From Burkholderiales bacterium (GTDB lineage: Bacteria > Pseudomonadota > Gammaproteobacteria > Burkholderiales > Burkholderiaceae_C): a stretch of DNA of 33,363 nt. The position numbers were made by a program, and so were the translations under genes. Under the pieces are notes generated by a model that did not search any database, had not been told where the DNA came from, and saw nothing but the letters and a program-made list of their open reading frames with translations. The stretch's first letter is position 1. Each line of letters begins with the position of its first letter. Shown here one piece after another: positions 24,761 to 33,128 of this stretch. The stretch spans positions 1 to 33,363 of the forward strand of contig JANXTP010000090.1 of assembly GCA_025352345.1 (NCBI GenBank), given 5' to 3'.

Positions 24761-25756
24761 ATGTCGCAAGCGCTCCATCCCATGCTCAACATCGCCATCA
24801 AGGCGGCGCGAACGGCGGGCGCGCTGATCAACCGGGCCTCGATGGACCTCGATCTGCTGCGCATCAGCAGCAAGGCGCCGAACGACTTCGTCACCGAGGT
24901 GGACCAGGCCGCCGAGCGGGCCATCATCGAGGTGCTGCTGACCGCCTACCCCGGCCACGGCATCCTGGCCGAAGAATCGGGCCGCGAGCACGGCGCCAAG
25001 GACAGCGACTACCTGTGGATCATCGATCCGCTCGACGGCACCACCAACTTCATCCACGGCTTTCCGGTGTATGCGGTGTCGATCGCGCTCGCCTTCAAGG
25101 GGCAGGTGCAGCAGGCGGTGGTGTATGACCCGTCGCGCAACGACCTGTTCTATGCCTCGAAGGGCCGCGGCGCGTTTTGCAACGACAAGCGCTTGCGCGT
25201 CTCCAAGCGCATCCGCATGTCGGAATCGCTGATCGGCACCGGCTTCCCGTTCCGCAAGGGCGACAACTTCAAGCGCTATGTGCAGATGTTCGAGGCCGTG
25301 ATGCAAAACTGCGCTGGGCTGCGCCGCCCCGGTGCCGCCGCGCTCGACCTGTGCTATGTGGCCGCCGGCTATTACGACGGCTTCTTCGAAACGGGCCTGA
25401 GCCCCTGGGACATCGCCGCCGGCTCGCTGATGATCACCGAGGCCGGTGGGCTGATCGGCAACTTCACTGGCGACGCTGACTTTTTGTACCAGCGCGAAGT
25501 GGTCGCCGGCAACCCGAAGATCTACGGTCAACTGGTGCAGACGCTGGCGCCCTACACCAAGGTGAGCAAAGCGGAAGCAGCAGCGCTTGCAACGTCGGTT
25601 TCAAGCTCAGAGCCGACTGCACCCGTCACCGAAGTCGGCCTCACGCCCGAGGCCGCGCTGTCGGCCTCGCTCGGCGTCGCCGAAACGGCCGCCCCCATCG
25701 CGCCAAAGAAGCCCACCGCCGTGCGCATCCGCAAGGCAGATGTGAAACCCGGCTGA
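24761..25756 (+). CDS. suhB: Inositol monophosphatase family protein SuhB
   Basis: A 331-residue Mg-dependent phosphatase. Metal-binding residues are E71 (ILAEESG), D89 and D92 ([17 protein letters not shown]), with [19 protein letters not shown] in the C-terminal half. SuhB hydrolyses inositol phosphates and, in E. coli, also binds NusA-type antitermination complexes on rRNA genes. ATG 24761 gives the expected start ([12 protein letters not shown]). From about residue 268 the protein carries a ~64-residue tail rich in Ala, Pro, Ser, Thr and Glu, ending in a basic [16 protein letters not shown], which E. coli SuhB (about 267 residues) lacks. Convergent with the GST gene. Confidence 0.93.
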   Translation: MSQALHPMLNIAIKAARTAGALINRASMDLDLLRISSKAPNDFVTEVDQAAERAIIEVLLTAYPGHGILAEESGREHGAKDSDYLWIIDPLDGTTNFIHGFPVYAVSIALAFKGQVQQAVVYDPSRNDLFYASKGRGAFCNDKRLRVSKRIRMSESLIGTGFPFRKGDNFKRYVQMFEAVMQNCAGLRRPGAAALDLCYVAAGYYDGFFETGLSPWDIAAGSLMITEAGGLIGNFTGDADFLYQREVVAGNPKIYGQLVQTLAPYTKVSKAEAAALATSVSSSEPTAPVTEVGLTPEAALSASLGVAETAAPIAPKKPTAVRIRKADVKPG

Positions 25757-25772
25757 AAGCGCAACGGCGTCT

Positions 25773-26492
25773 TCACGGGACCGACCGGATCGTCCCCGCA
25801 TCCTGCCCAAACAGCACCTTGCGCGAGGCTTCATCGACCACTGGCGTGGTGCTGAACTCCGCCGCTCGCGCGTAGGCGCGCAAAGTGCTGGGGCGGACGC
25901 GGATGCGCTCGAACCAGGCGGCCAGGTGCGGGAAGTCTTCCAGCTTCTGCTGCTGCCGCTCGTGCGGCACCACCCAGGGGTAGCAGGCCATGTCGGCGAT
26001 CGAGTAGCCGCCGGCGATGTGATCATGGCCCGCTGCGGCCATCACACCCAGGTGCTTGTTGAGCACCGCATACAGCCGCCCCGTTTCCTTCACATAGCGC
26101 TCGATCGCATAGGGCAGCTTCTCGGGTGAGTACTGCCCGAAATGGTGGTTCTGCCCGGCCATCGGCCCCAGGCCGCCCATCTGCCAGAAGAGCCACTGCA
26201 GCGCCAGGTTGCGGCCGCGCAGGTCCTGCGGGATGTAGCGATGGATCTTGTCGGCCAAGTACAAAAGGATGGCACCGGACTCGAACACCGACAAGGGCGC
26301 GCCACCATCGGCCGGCGTGTGATCGACGATGGCCGGTATGCGGTTGTTCGGCGCGATGTGCAGGAAGTCGGGCTGGAACTGCTCGCCACGGCCGATGTTC
26401 ACCGGCACGATGCGGTAGGGCAGCCCGGACTCCTCCAGAAACATCGTGATCTTGTGGCCGTTGGGCGTGGTCCAGTAATACAGATCGATCAT
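25773..26492 (-). CDS. Glutathione S-transferase, Nu-class-like (YghU/YfcG)
   Basis: A 239-residue cytoplasmic GST. The thioredoxin-like N-terminal domain reads IDLYYWTTPNGHKITMFLEESGLPYRIVPVNIGRGEQF, where TxPNG-x-K is typical of the YghU/YfcG group; NNRIPAIVDH and SVFESGAILLYLADK follow. The C-terminal helical domain contains LALQWLFWQMGGLGPMAGQNHHF and GGYSIADMACYPW. Nu-class enzymes bind two glutathiones or glutathione disulfide and have disulfide-bond reductase activity. ATG 26490-26492 has AAGGA 9 nt upstream. The metallopeptidase gene ends 50 bp upstream on the same strand. Confidence 0.93.
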   Translation of the reverse strand: MIDLYYWTTPNGHKITMFLEESGLPYRIVPVNIGRGEQFQPDFLHIAPNNRIPAIVDHTPADGGAPLSVFESGAILLYLADKIHRYIPQDLRGRNLALQWLFWQMGGLGPMAGQNHHFGQYSPEKLPYAIERYVKETGRLYAVLNKHLGVMAAAGHDHIAGGYSIADMACYPWVVPHERQQQKLEDFPHLAAWFERIRVRPSTLRAYARAAEFSTTPVVDEASRKVLFGQDAGTIRSVP

Positions 26493-26542
26493 CGTGAACT
26501 TTCCTTGGAAGGGGATCGGGACGCAGGAGCGTTGGCGCGTCT

Positions 26543-27505
26543 TCAGGCCAGGATCGCGCGCCGCACGTTGGCCAGCGGCGCCTGGTCGTTCAGCGTGCCG
26601 CCAGTGGTGCCGAGCTCGCGCCACAGGCCGGCCAGGTCGATCGGCTCGGCCGAGGCCTTCATCCGCTCGTACAGCTCGGTCAGCACAGTCTGGCCCACCG
26701 CCGCATCGCCAGTCGCAAGGATGCGCTCCACCGTCCACGGTACGCCGTACTGCCCACCCGCAGCCAGCACGCCTTGAAGGGCCTGCTGCAGCCCGGTGCG
26801 CAGCGCGCTGCGCTTGAGCAGCTCCACATCGGCCAGCAGGCAGAACATCGCGCCGCCCCAGTAGGTGCGGCCCCAGGTCGGCGTGTGGTCGAGCCCGGCG
26901 TCGCCCGCCTGCGGCTGGCCCTGTGGCATCGCCGTGGCCCACTCGCGCCACACCGTCTCGGCGCTGACCAGCCCGACGCGCCCGCGCGCCACGCTTTCGA
27001 CATAGGTGGCAATGCCTTCATGCAGCCAGTTCTGCGCGCGTGGAATGCGCGGGATGGCCAGGTGCACCATCTCGTGGACAAGCACCCAGTCGTCGATGAA
27101 CTGCGCCTCTGTCGTCTCGCGCCCGAGGCGGATGCGCATCAGCAGCGACGGCTCGGCATAGGTGACGCCGCTGCGCACGCCACTGCCCTCCTCCGGCACC
27201 AGCAGCAGTTCGACCTTGGGCACCGGGAAGCGGCCGAAGTAGCGCGCCACCGCATCGGCCGAGGTGATCGCCCAGGTGCGCGCCGCCTGCTGCGCGGGCT
27301 TGCTGAAACCGGGGGCGAACTGCAGCTCGATGCGCGAACGCAAGATGTGCAGGGTCTCGGTGTCGGGCTGTGCGCGGGCTGCCGCCGACTGGTCCACCGC
27401 CCGCGTGGCGTGAGGCGCGCTCAACATCAGCGCGGCACAGCCGGCACGCGACAGATCGACGAGCAGCGCGCGCCGGGACAGCGCCGCATCGGGTGTGGAG
27501 GTCAT
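26543..27505 (-). CDS. Exported HExxH metallopeptidase-like protein, function unknown
   Basis: A 320-residue protein. The N-terminus has twin arginine and a hydrophobic stretch (SRRALLVDLSRAGCAALMLSA), suggesting a Tat/Sec signal; AGC at 21-23 could also be read as a weak lipobox. The core shows a zinc-protease motif HEMVH (144-148), and 15 residues later HEGIATYVE with E163, the spacing of gluzincin peptidases with Glu as third zinc ligand. It is conserved-looking but I cannot name the family or substrate. The gene is divergent from dinB across 112 bp and followed by the GST gene. It would act in the periplasm or at the cell surface. Confidence 0.8.
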   Translation of the reverse strand: MTSTPDAALSRRALLVDLSRAGCAALMLSAPHATRAVDQSAAARAQPDTETLHILRSRIELQFAPGFSKPAQQAARTWAITSADAVARYFGRFPVPKVELLLVPEEGSGVRSGVTYAEPSLLMRIRLGRETTEAQFIDDWVLVHEMVHLAIPRIPRAQNWLHEGIATYVESVARGRVGLVSAETVWREWATAMPQGQPQAGDAGLDHTPTWGRTYWGGAMFCLLADVELLKRSALRTGLQQALQGVLAAGGQYGVPWTVERILATGDAAVGQTVLTELYERMKASAEPIDLAGLWRELGTTGGTLNDQAPLANVRRAILA

Positions 27506-27617
27506 CGTCGATTCCGGAAACAGGCGCTTCAGTCGGCCCGCATGCCCGCTACCTTACCGTCAACGCGATGTCCTTGCCGGGCCTCGCTGCGTCGGCGTGC
27601 CGATCAGAATCATCGGC

Positions 27618-28859
27618 ATGCCGCTCGCGCCCCGTCGCCTCATCGCCCACCTCGACATGGATGCCTTCTATGCGTCGGTCGAGCTGCTGCGCTATCCCGA
27701 GCTGCGCGGCCAGGCGGTGGTGATCGGCGGCGGGCGCGACCGGCAGCCGGCGCTGCAGCCGGATGGCACGCACCACTATGCGAGCCTGCGCGATTACGCT
27801 GGCCGCGGCGTCGTCACCACCTGCACCTACGAGGCCCGCGCCTTCGGCGTGCATTCGGCCATGGGCCTGATGAAGGCCGCGCGGCTGGCACCCGAGGCGG
27901 TGCTGCTGCCGGTCGACTTCGATGAATACCGCCTCTATTCGCGTCGTTTCAAGGACGCGGTGCGCGGCCTCGCGCCGCAGGTCGAAGATCGCGGCATCGA
28001 CGAGATTTACATCGACCTGAGCGAAGTACCCGGTGCGCAGCACGATGCCGGCGCCGCGGCGGCGCGCGCGTTGAAGGACGCGGTGTTCGAGGCCACCGGC
28101 CTGCGCTGCTCGATCGCGGTGGCGCCCAACAAGCTGCTGGCCAAGATCGGCTCCGAGCTCGACAAGCCCGATGGCCTGACGCTGCTCACCCACGCCGACC
28201 TCACCACACGCATCTGGCCGTTGGCCGCGCGCAAGGTCAACGGCATCGGGCCGAAGGCGGCCGAGAAGCTGGCCGGCTTCGGCCTGCACACCATCGGCGA
28301 TGTGGCCGCAGCCGATCCGCAGTGGTTGTTGGCGAACTTCGGGCTCAGCTACGGTGCCTGGCTGCACGCGGCGGCGCACGGCCGCGACGAGCGGGCCATC
28401 GTCACCCACAGCGAACCGAAATCGATCAGCCGCGAAACCACCTTCGAGCGCGACCTGCACGCGGTGCACGACCGCAGCACGCTGTCGGCCCTGTTCACCC
28501 GGCTGTGCGAGCGGCTGGCTGGCGACCTGCAACGCAAGGGCTACGCGGCGCAGACCCTGGGCATCAAGCTGCGTTTCGACGACTTCAAACGGGTGTCACG
28601 CGACGTGACGCTGCCCGCGCCCATCGCCGACGGGCAGGCGATCCGCCATGCCGCGGGCTCGTGCCTGAAGCGCGTGGACCTGTCGCAGCGGCTGCGGCTG
28701 ATCGGCGTGCGTGCGACCGGCCTGGTGCCCACCTCCGACGCCGCATCCGCTGAACCTCAGGCACCGCCGGGCACCCGAGCCGCGGCGACGCGCCCTGCGC
28801 TGATGACGCACAAATGGCAGGGCGAACTGCCGTTTTTCGATCCTTCAACAAAGACGTGA
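27618..28859 (+). CDS. dinB: DNA polymerase IV (Y-family, DinB)
   Basis: A 413-residue translesion polymerase. Catalytic parts are HLDMDAFYASVE (D13 metal ligand, Y18 at the steric-gate position that excludes ribonucleotides) and the acidic pair in RGIDEIYIDLSE. Helix-hairpin-helix (VNGIGPKAAEKLAGFGLHTIGDV) and little-finger domains follow. The C-terminal QGELPFF fits the beta-clamp-binding motif. Compared with E. coli DinB there is an extra stretch of about 20 residues between VVIGGGR and GVVTT. The start is the least certain part: ATG 27618 has no clear ribosome site, and the frame is open further up, with a GTG at 27597. No LexA box was identified by eye. Confidence 0.93.
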   Translation: MPLAPRRLIAHLDMDAFYASVELLRYPELRGQAVVIGGGRDRQPALQPDGTHHYASLRDYAGRGVVTTCTYEARAFGVHSAMGLMKAARLAPEAVLLPVDFDEYRLYSRRFKDAVRGLAPQVEDRGIDEIYIDLSEVPGAQHDAGAAAARALKDAVFEATGLRCSIAVAPNKLLAKIGSELDKPDGLTLLTHADLTTRIWPLAARKVNGIGPKAAEKLAGFGLHTIGDVAAADPQWLLANFGLSYGAWLHAAAHGRDERAIVTHSEPKSISRETTFERDLHAVHDRSTLSALFTRLCERLAGDLQRKGYAAQTLGIKLRFDDFKRVSRDVTLPAPIADGQAIRHAAGSCLKRVDLSQRLRLIGVRATGLVPTSDAASAEPQAPPGTRAAATRPALMTHKWQGELPFFDPSTKT

Positions 28860-28927
28860 GCTTGAAGAATAATCCGGGTTTGTACTAGATATCGCGTGCA
28901 TCGTCCCAAGCGCGCGGCTCGCCTCCC

Positions 28928-29935
28928 ATGAACCAGCATCGGCCTCGTTATTTCATGCGTCGTTTGACGGCAGCGGCCCTGCTCGTGTTCGGTCACGCAG
29001 GCATCTCATCGGCACAGGAAGCCGCCCCATCCACGCTCGCATCACCGCTCGCGCCAGCAACCTCGACACCCCCAGCGCAACCGCAGATGCCCGCCATGGT
29101 GCCGGGTCGCCAAGGCAAGCTGCTGCTGACCTCGGGCGTCAGCAGCATCGACGGCGCTGCCGGCGGCGGTCTGACGCCGTGGGCCGTGACCGGCGGCTAC
29201 GCCACCGATGGCAGCTTCGGCACCAGCGCCTTCTTTACCCGCACCATCGTGCAGGACTACGCGCTGAACGTGTATGGCGTGGCCGTGGGCTGGGGCGATC
29301 GGCTGGAAGTCTCGCTGGCGCGGCAGGAATTCAACACCGGCCAGTCGATCGCGCCGCTCGGCTTTCCGGGCCTGAAGCTGCGCCAGACCATCGTCGGCCT
29401 GAAAGTGCGCGTCGCGGGCGATGCGGTGCTCGACAGCGACAATTTCATGCCGCAGATTGCCCTCGGCATCGAATACAAGGACCTGGACTCGGGCCGCTTT
29501 GAGCCGGTGCTGCGCTCGCTCGGCGCTCACACGCAGGGCACCGATTTCTATGCCAGTGCCACCAAGCTGTTCCTGGCGCAGAGCGTGCTCGTCAACGCTA
29601 CACTGCGCGCCACCCGCGCCAACCAGAACGGCCTGCTCGGCTTCGGCAGCAGCAAGCGCAACGGCTACCGCCTCGAGGCCGAGATGTCGCTGGCGCTGGC
29701 CTTGCGCAAAGACCTGGCGATCGGCATCGAATACCGCATGAAGCCCGACAACCTGAACGGTGTGGTCTTCGGCAACGGCTTGCGTGAAGACGACTGGAAA
29801 GATGCCTTCATCGCCTGGACGCCCTGCAAAGATTTTTCGCTGACGCTGGCCTATGTCGACCTCGGCCACATCGTGCCAGCGCTGACGCCACGGCGGCAGA
29901 CCGGGCCCTATGTGTCGGCGCAGCTGTCTTATTGA
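28928..29935 (+). CDS. DUF3034 family outer-membrane-like protein
   Basis: A 335-residue protein with a signal peptide (hydrophobic AALLVFGHAGISSAQ, cut near residue 30), then a Pro/Ala/Thr linker to about residue 58. The rest shows KLLLTSGVSSIDGAAGGGLTPWAVTGGYATDG, typical of DUF3034, and alternating hydrophobic strands ending in an aromatic residue (YVSAQLSY, final Tyr), as in outer-membrane beta-barrels. The function is unknown; a porin or surface protein is inferred. It precedes an exported globin gene by 24 bp, and the two likely form an operon. The translated N-terminus may begin at the second Met (FMRRLT). Confidence 0.85.
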   Translation: MNQHRPRYFMRRLTAAALLVFGHAGISSAQEAAPSTLASPLAPATSTPPAQPQMPAMVPGRQGKLLLTSGVSSIDGAAGGGLTPWAVTGGYATDGSFGTSAFFTRTIVQDYALNVYGVAVGWGDRLEVSLARQEFNTGQSIAPLGFPGLKLRQTIVGLKVRVAGDAVLDSDNFMPQIALGIEYKDLDSGRFEPVLRSLGAHTQGTDFYASATKLFLAQSVLVNATLRATRANQNGLLGFGSSKRNGYRLEAEMSLALALRKDLAIGIEYRMKPDNLNGVVFGNGLREDDWKDAFIAWTPCKDFSLTLAYVDLGHIVPALTPRRQTGPYVSAQLSY

Positions 29936-29959
29936 ATCGACCGACTCAACGGGTGTGAC

Positions 29960-30466
29960 ATGAAACCTGCATCGAACCGCGCTCGCGCGCTGAACACGTT
30001 TTGGATCCTCGGGCTGTGCGGTCTGGCGACCAGTGGCTTGGCTCACGCCGAGGAACCAAAACGCCCACCGGCCGTGGTCGACTCCTACATTCCGGTGGCG
30101 CCACCCGACGACTCGCTGTACCAGGACCTGGGCGGGCAGAGTGGCTTGGTCAAGATCGCCGACGAATTTCTAACCCGCCTGCAGGCCGATCCGCAGCTGG
30201 CGGCGTTCTTCCGCGACATCGACGCCAAGCAGTTCAAGGAGCGACTGGTAACCCAGTTCTGCGAAGTCTCGGGCGGGCCGTGCAAGCAGGCCAAGCACGA
30301 CATGCGCAAAGTGCACAGCGCGGTCGACATCAACAAGGCCAGCTTCAATGCCACCGTCGAGGTGCTACAGCAGGCGATGGACGCGCAGGGCGTGGGCTAC
30401 CGCACACAGAACAGATTGCTGGCGCAGCTCGCGCCAATGCATCGCGACATCATCAACGCACCTTGA
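29960..30466 (+). CDS. Exported group 1 truncated haemoglobin
   Basis: A 168-residue truncated globin preceded by a signal peptide (hydrophobic FWILGLCGLATSGLAHA, cut near residue 30). The globin part runs from LYQDLGGQSGLVKIADEFL (53-71) to the C-terminus. The proximal haem histidine is H119 (MRKVHSAVDI), as in Mycobacterium HbN. The B10 position, Tyr in HbN, aligns with L71, and two cysteines (C101, C108, in FCEVSGGPC) could form a disulfide if the protein is periplasmic. Bacterial truncated globins bind O2 or NO and are normally cytoplasmic. It follows the DUF3034 gene by 24 bp. Globin assignment is firm; export is likely. Confidence 0.87.
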   Translation: MKPASNRARALNTFWILGLCGLATSGLAHAEEPKRPPAVVDSYIPVAPPDDSLYQDLGGQSGLVKIADEFLTRLQADPQLAAFFRDIDAKQFKERLVTQFCEVSGGPCKQAKHDMRKVHSAVDINKASFNATVEVLQQAMDAQGVGYRTQNRLLAQLAPMHRDIINAP

Positions 30467-30476
30467 GGTCCGGGGC

Positions 30477-30498
30477 CACCGCGCGGCAGCGCGCGGTG
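30477..30498. other. Strong GC hairpin between globin and FMN dehydrogenase genes
   Basis: CACCGCGCG (30477-30485) and CGCGCGGTG (30490-30498) form a perfect 9-bp stem around GCAG. There is no T-tract, so it is not a classical terminator. It could aid Rho-dependent ending or protect the mRNA 3' end of the globin gene. Confidence 0.45.
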
Positions 30499-30542
30499 AC
30501 GATTAGCATGCAGAGGCTGACATCCCGCGTCACCCCCCCAAC

Positions 30543-31688
30543 ATGCCACGCATCACCCACATCGAAGAACTGCGCCTCCTTGCCAAGAAGCGGGTGCCGC
30601 GGATGTTCTACGACTACGCCGATTCGGGCTCGTGGACCGAAGGCACCTACCGCGCCAACGAGGCTGACTTCCAGCGCATTCAGTTGCGCCAGCGCGTGGC
30701 CGTCGACATCGCCAAACGCAGCACGCGGGTGCAGATGATCGGCATCGACGCCGCCATGCCGGTGGCCATCGCGCCGACCGGCATGACCGGCATGCAGCAC
30801 GCCGACGGCGAAATCTTGGCGGCGCGCGCGGCCGAGAAGTTCGGCATCCCGTTCACGCTGAGCACGATGAGCATCTGCTCGATCGAGGACATCGCGGCGC
30901 ACACCACCGCGCCGTTTTGGTTTCAGCTGTATGTCATGAAGGACCGCGGCTTCGTCGAGCGGTTGATCGAGCGCGCCCGCGCTGCCAGGTGCAGCGCGCT
31001 GATGCTCACGCTCGATCTGCAGGTGCTGGGCCAGCGCCACAAAGACATCCACAACGGCCTGAGCGCACCGCCCAAGCCCACCATCGCCAACCTGATCAAC
31101 CTGGCCACCAAGCCGCGCTGGTGCATGGGCATGCTGGGCACGAAGCGACGCAGCTTCGGCAACATCGTCGGCCATGCGCAGGGCGTGGGCGATCTGTCGT
31201 CGCTGAGCTCATGGACGGCCGAGCAGTTCGACCCGGCGCTGACCTGGGCCGATGTCGAATGGGTCAAAAAGCGCTGGGGCGGCAAGCTGATCCTGAAGGG
31301 CATCATGGACGCCGAAGACGCGCGGCTGGCTGCCGACAGCGGCGCCGACGCATTGATCGTGTCGAACCACGGCGGCCGCCAGCTCGACGGCGCGCCGTCG
31401 TCGATCGCCGCGCTGCCGGCGATTGCCGACGCGGTCGGGGACCGCATCGAGGTGTGGATGGACGGCGGCATCCGCAGCGGCCAGGAGGTGCTGAAAGCCT
31501 GGGCGCTGGGCGCACGCGGCACGCTGATCGGCCGCAGCTTCCTCTATGGCCTGGGCGCGATGGGCGAGGCCGGCGTGACCCGCTGTCTGGAGATCATCCG
31601 CAACGAACTCGACCTGACGATGGCGTTTTGCGGGCACACCGACCTGCTCACGGTGGACCGAGGGATCCTGCTGCCCGGCAGCTGCTGA
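30543..31688 (+). CDS. lldD: FMN-dependent alpha-hydroxy acid dehydrogenase (LldD-like)
   Basis: A 381-residue flavoenzyme that oxidises L-2-hydroxyacids, probably L-lactate, to 2-oxoacids. Active-site positions known from glycolate oxidase are all present: Y25 (FYDYADSG), Y130 (FQLYV), K252 (LILKGI), H276 and R279 (SNHGGRQLDG). The FMN-binding end (DGGIRSGQEVLKAWALGARGTLIGRSFLYGLG) is intact. A membrane association is common for LldD but not visible here. It starts 76 bp after the globin gene, with a strong hairpin between. The true substrate (lactate, glycolate, mandelate) cannot be decided from sequence by eye. Confidence 0.9.
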   Translation: MPRITHIEELRLLAKKRVPRMFYDYADSGSWTEGTYRANEADFQRIQLRQRVAVDIAKRSTRVQMIGIDAAMPVAIAPTGMTGMQHADGEILAARAAEKFGIPFTLSTMSICSIEDIAAHTTAPFWFQLYVMKDRGFVERLIERARAARCSALMLTLDLQVLGQRHKDIHNGLSAPPKPTIANLINLATKPRWCMGMLGTKRRSFGNIVGHAQGVGDLSSLSSWTAEQFDPALTWADVEWVKKRWGGKLILKGIMDAEDARLAADSGADALIVSNHGGRQLDGAPSSIAALPAIADAVGDRIEVWMDGGIRSGQEVLKAWALGARGTLIGRSFLYGLGAMGEAGVTRCLEIIRNELDLTMAFCGHTDLLTVDRGILLPGSC

Positions 31689-31697
31689 TTCAGGGCG

Positions 31698-31991
31698 TCA
31701 ACCCACCAGCTCACGCAGCGCATCGGCCGGCACTTCGTAGCCGTCCAGCACCGCCTCGGCGTGGTCGCCGAACACGAGGCTGGGCTCCTCGTCCTGGAAG
31801 ATCGACAGCACACACAGCCCCAGCTTGCCGTCATAGACCGTAGCGTAGGTGTGTTCGTCCAGCAGCAGCCAGGTTTTTCCGGGGGCGTCGTCCTGAATCT
31901 GTACGCAGATGTGTCGACTGTCGTTCCAGGTGCAGTGACGCAACTCGTTGATGCGAGCAGCCAGCAGTTGTTCGGTCGTGATTGTTGACAT
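31698..31991 (-). CDS. Small acidic protein of unknown function
   Basis: A 97-residue protein that I do not recognise. It has no signal peptide or membrane helix, is acidic, and has a predicted alpha-beta look (LLLDEHTYATVYDGKLGLCVLSIF). It lies 9 bp tail-to-tail from the lldD-like gene and is divergent from the COG4705 gene across 283 bp. A poly-G run (GGGGGA) 7 nt before ATG 31989-31991 could serve as ribosome site. The third positions are G/C-biased as in the neighbours, so it looks like a native gene. The whole length, start and stop are plausible, but coding is inferred. Confidence 0.62.
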   Translation of the reverse strand: MSTITTEQLLAARINELRHCTWNDSRHICVQIQDDAPGKTWLLLDEHTYATVYDGKLGLCVLSIFQDEEPSLVFGDHAEAVLDGYEVPADALRELVG

Positions 31992-32274
31992 GGTGGTCCC
32001 CCAGCGCTACTCCGCCTGTCCATTCCCGGGCAGTAATGTAGTGCGTTACGTTCCCGATTCTGGAGAGACCCCAGAGGGAAAAAGATCAGCCAGAACGTTG
32101 ACGCGCGACCCAGCCGATTCAGCCGCCAGCGATCGCCGCGCCGAGCGGTTTCACCATCGTTATGGCTGGCTCATCGGCCCGCGGCAGCACTCGAATTCTT
32201 GCGCGGGGCGTAGCGCCGTTGCCACCCCTAAGGTCCCGCTAAGAGTTCGCGGCCAGACTGGCGGTCCGCAACTC

Positions 32275-33075
32275 ATGGCGCACTGCATCATCGTGAACGA
32301 GACCTCATCAGGCCGAACGATCGCGTGGCTCAACAAGGTCCCGGAGATCACACTGGCCTTCTGGATCATCAAGATCCTGTCCACCACCGTGGGCGAGACC
32401 GGCGCCGACTTCCTGGCGGTCAATGCAGGCTGGGGCCAGGGCCCGACCCGCATGGTGATGGCCACCTTGCTGGCGGTGGCGCTGGTCGTGCAGCTGAGAA
32501 CGCGCCGCTACACCCCTTGGGCCTACTGGCTCACTGTGGTGCTGGTGAGTGTGGTGGGCACCCAGGTCACCGACCTGCTGACCGATGGCCTGGACGTCAG
32601 CCTGTACGTCAGCACGGCGGCGTTCGCGCTGACACTGGTCGCGATCTTTGCTGTCTGGTACCGGGTGGAGCGCACCTTGTCCGTCCACGACATCGTCACC
32701 CCCAGGCGCGAGCTGTTCTATTGGCTGGCCATCCTGTGCACCTTCGCACTCGGTACGGCGGCCGGCGATCTGGCTACCGAAGCCCTGGGCCTGGGTTTCG
32801 TGTGGGGCGCTGTCGCGTTCGGTGCGTTGATCGCCGTGTCCTACGCAGCGTGGCGGATCGGCGGCAACGCGGTGCTCACTTTCTGGCTGGCCTACATCCT
32901 GACCCGGCCCTTCGGCGCGACCCTGGGTGACCTGCTGACCCAGGCCAAGACCTATGGCGGCCTGGGCGTGGGCGCCATGTGGACCAGCGCGCTGTTCCTC
33001 ACCGTGATAGTGGCGCTGGTGGCCACTGCGCAGTTAAGCCAGAACCACCGGTCTGCACAACCAGCTGCCGATTGA
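32275..33075 (+). CDS. COG4705-type membrane protein with four internal repeats
   Basis: A 266-residue inner-membrane protein with about eight hydrophobic helices. Four repeats each contain G-x4-D-[LF]: G40-D45, G95-D100, G160-D165 and G214-D219, spaced 54-65 residues apart. This fits COG4705, uncharacterised membrane proteins with duplicated two-helix units. The conserved Gly and Asp within membrane-near segments suggest a transport or ion-related role, but none is established. The start is uncertain: ATG 32275 has no ribosome site and the frame is open upstream to 31948; GTG 32293 is another option. A lipoprotein gene starts 53 bp downstream. Confidence 0.82.
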   Translation: MAHCIIVNETSSGRTIAWLNKVPEITLAFWIIKILSTTVGETGADFLAVNAGWGQGPTRMVMATLLAVALVVQLRTRRYTPWAYWLTVVLVSVVGTQVTDLLTDGLDVSLYVSTAAFALTLVAIFAVWYRVERTLSVHDIVTPRRELFYWLAILCTFALGTAAGDLATEALGLGFVWGAVAFGALIAVSYAAWRIGGNAVLTFWLAYILTRPFGATLGDLLTQAKTYGGLGVGAMWTSALFLTVIVALVATAQLSQNHRSAQPAAD

Positions 33076-33128
33076 ATAACCAATCGATGCGCTATACCTC
33101 TCAATCCTCTACCGCTCCAGGAAGCCCC

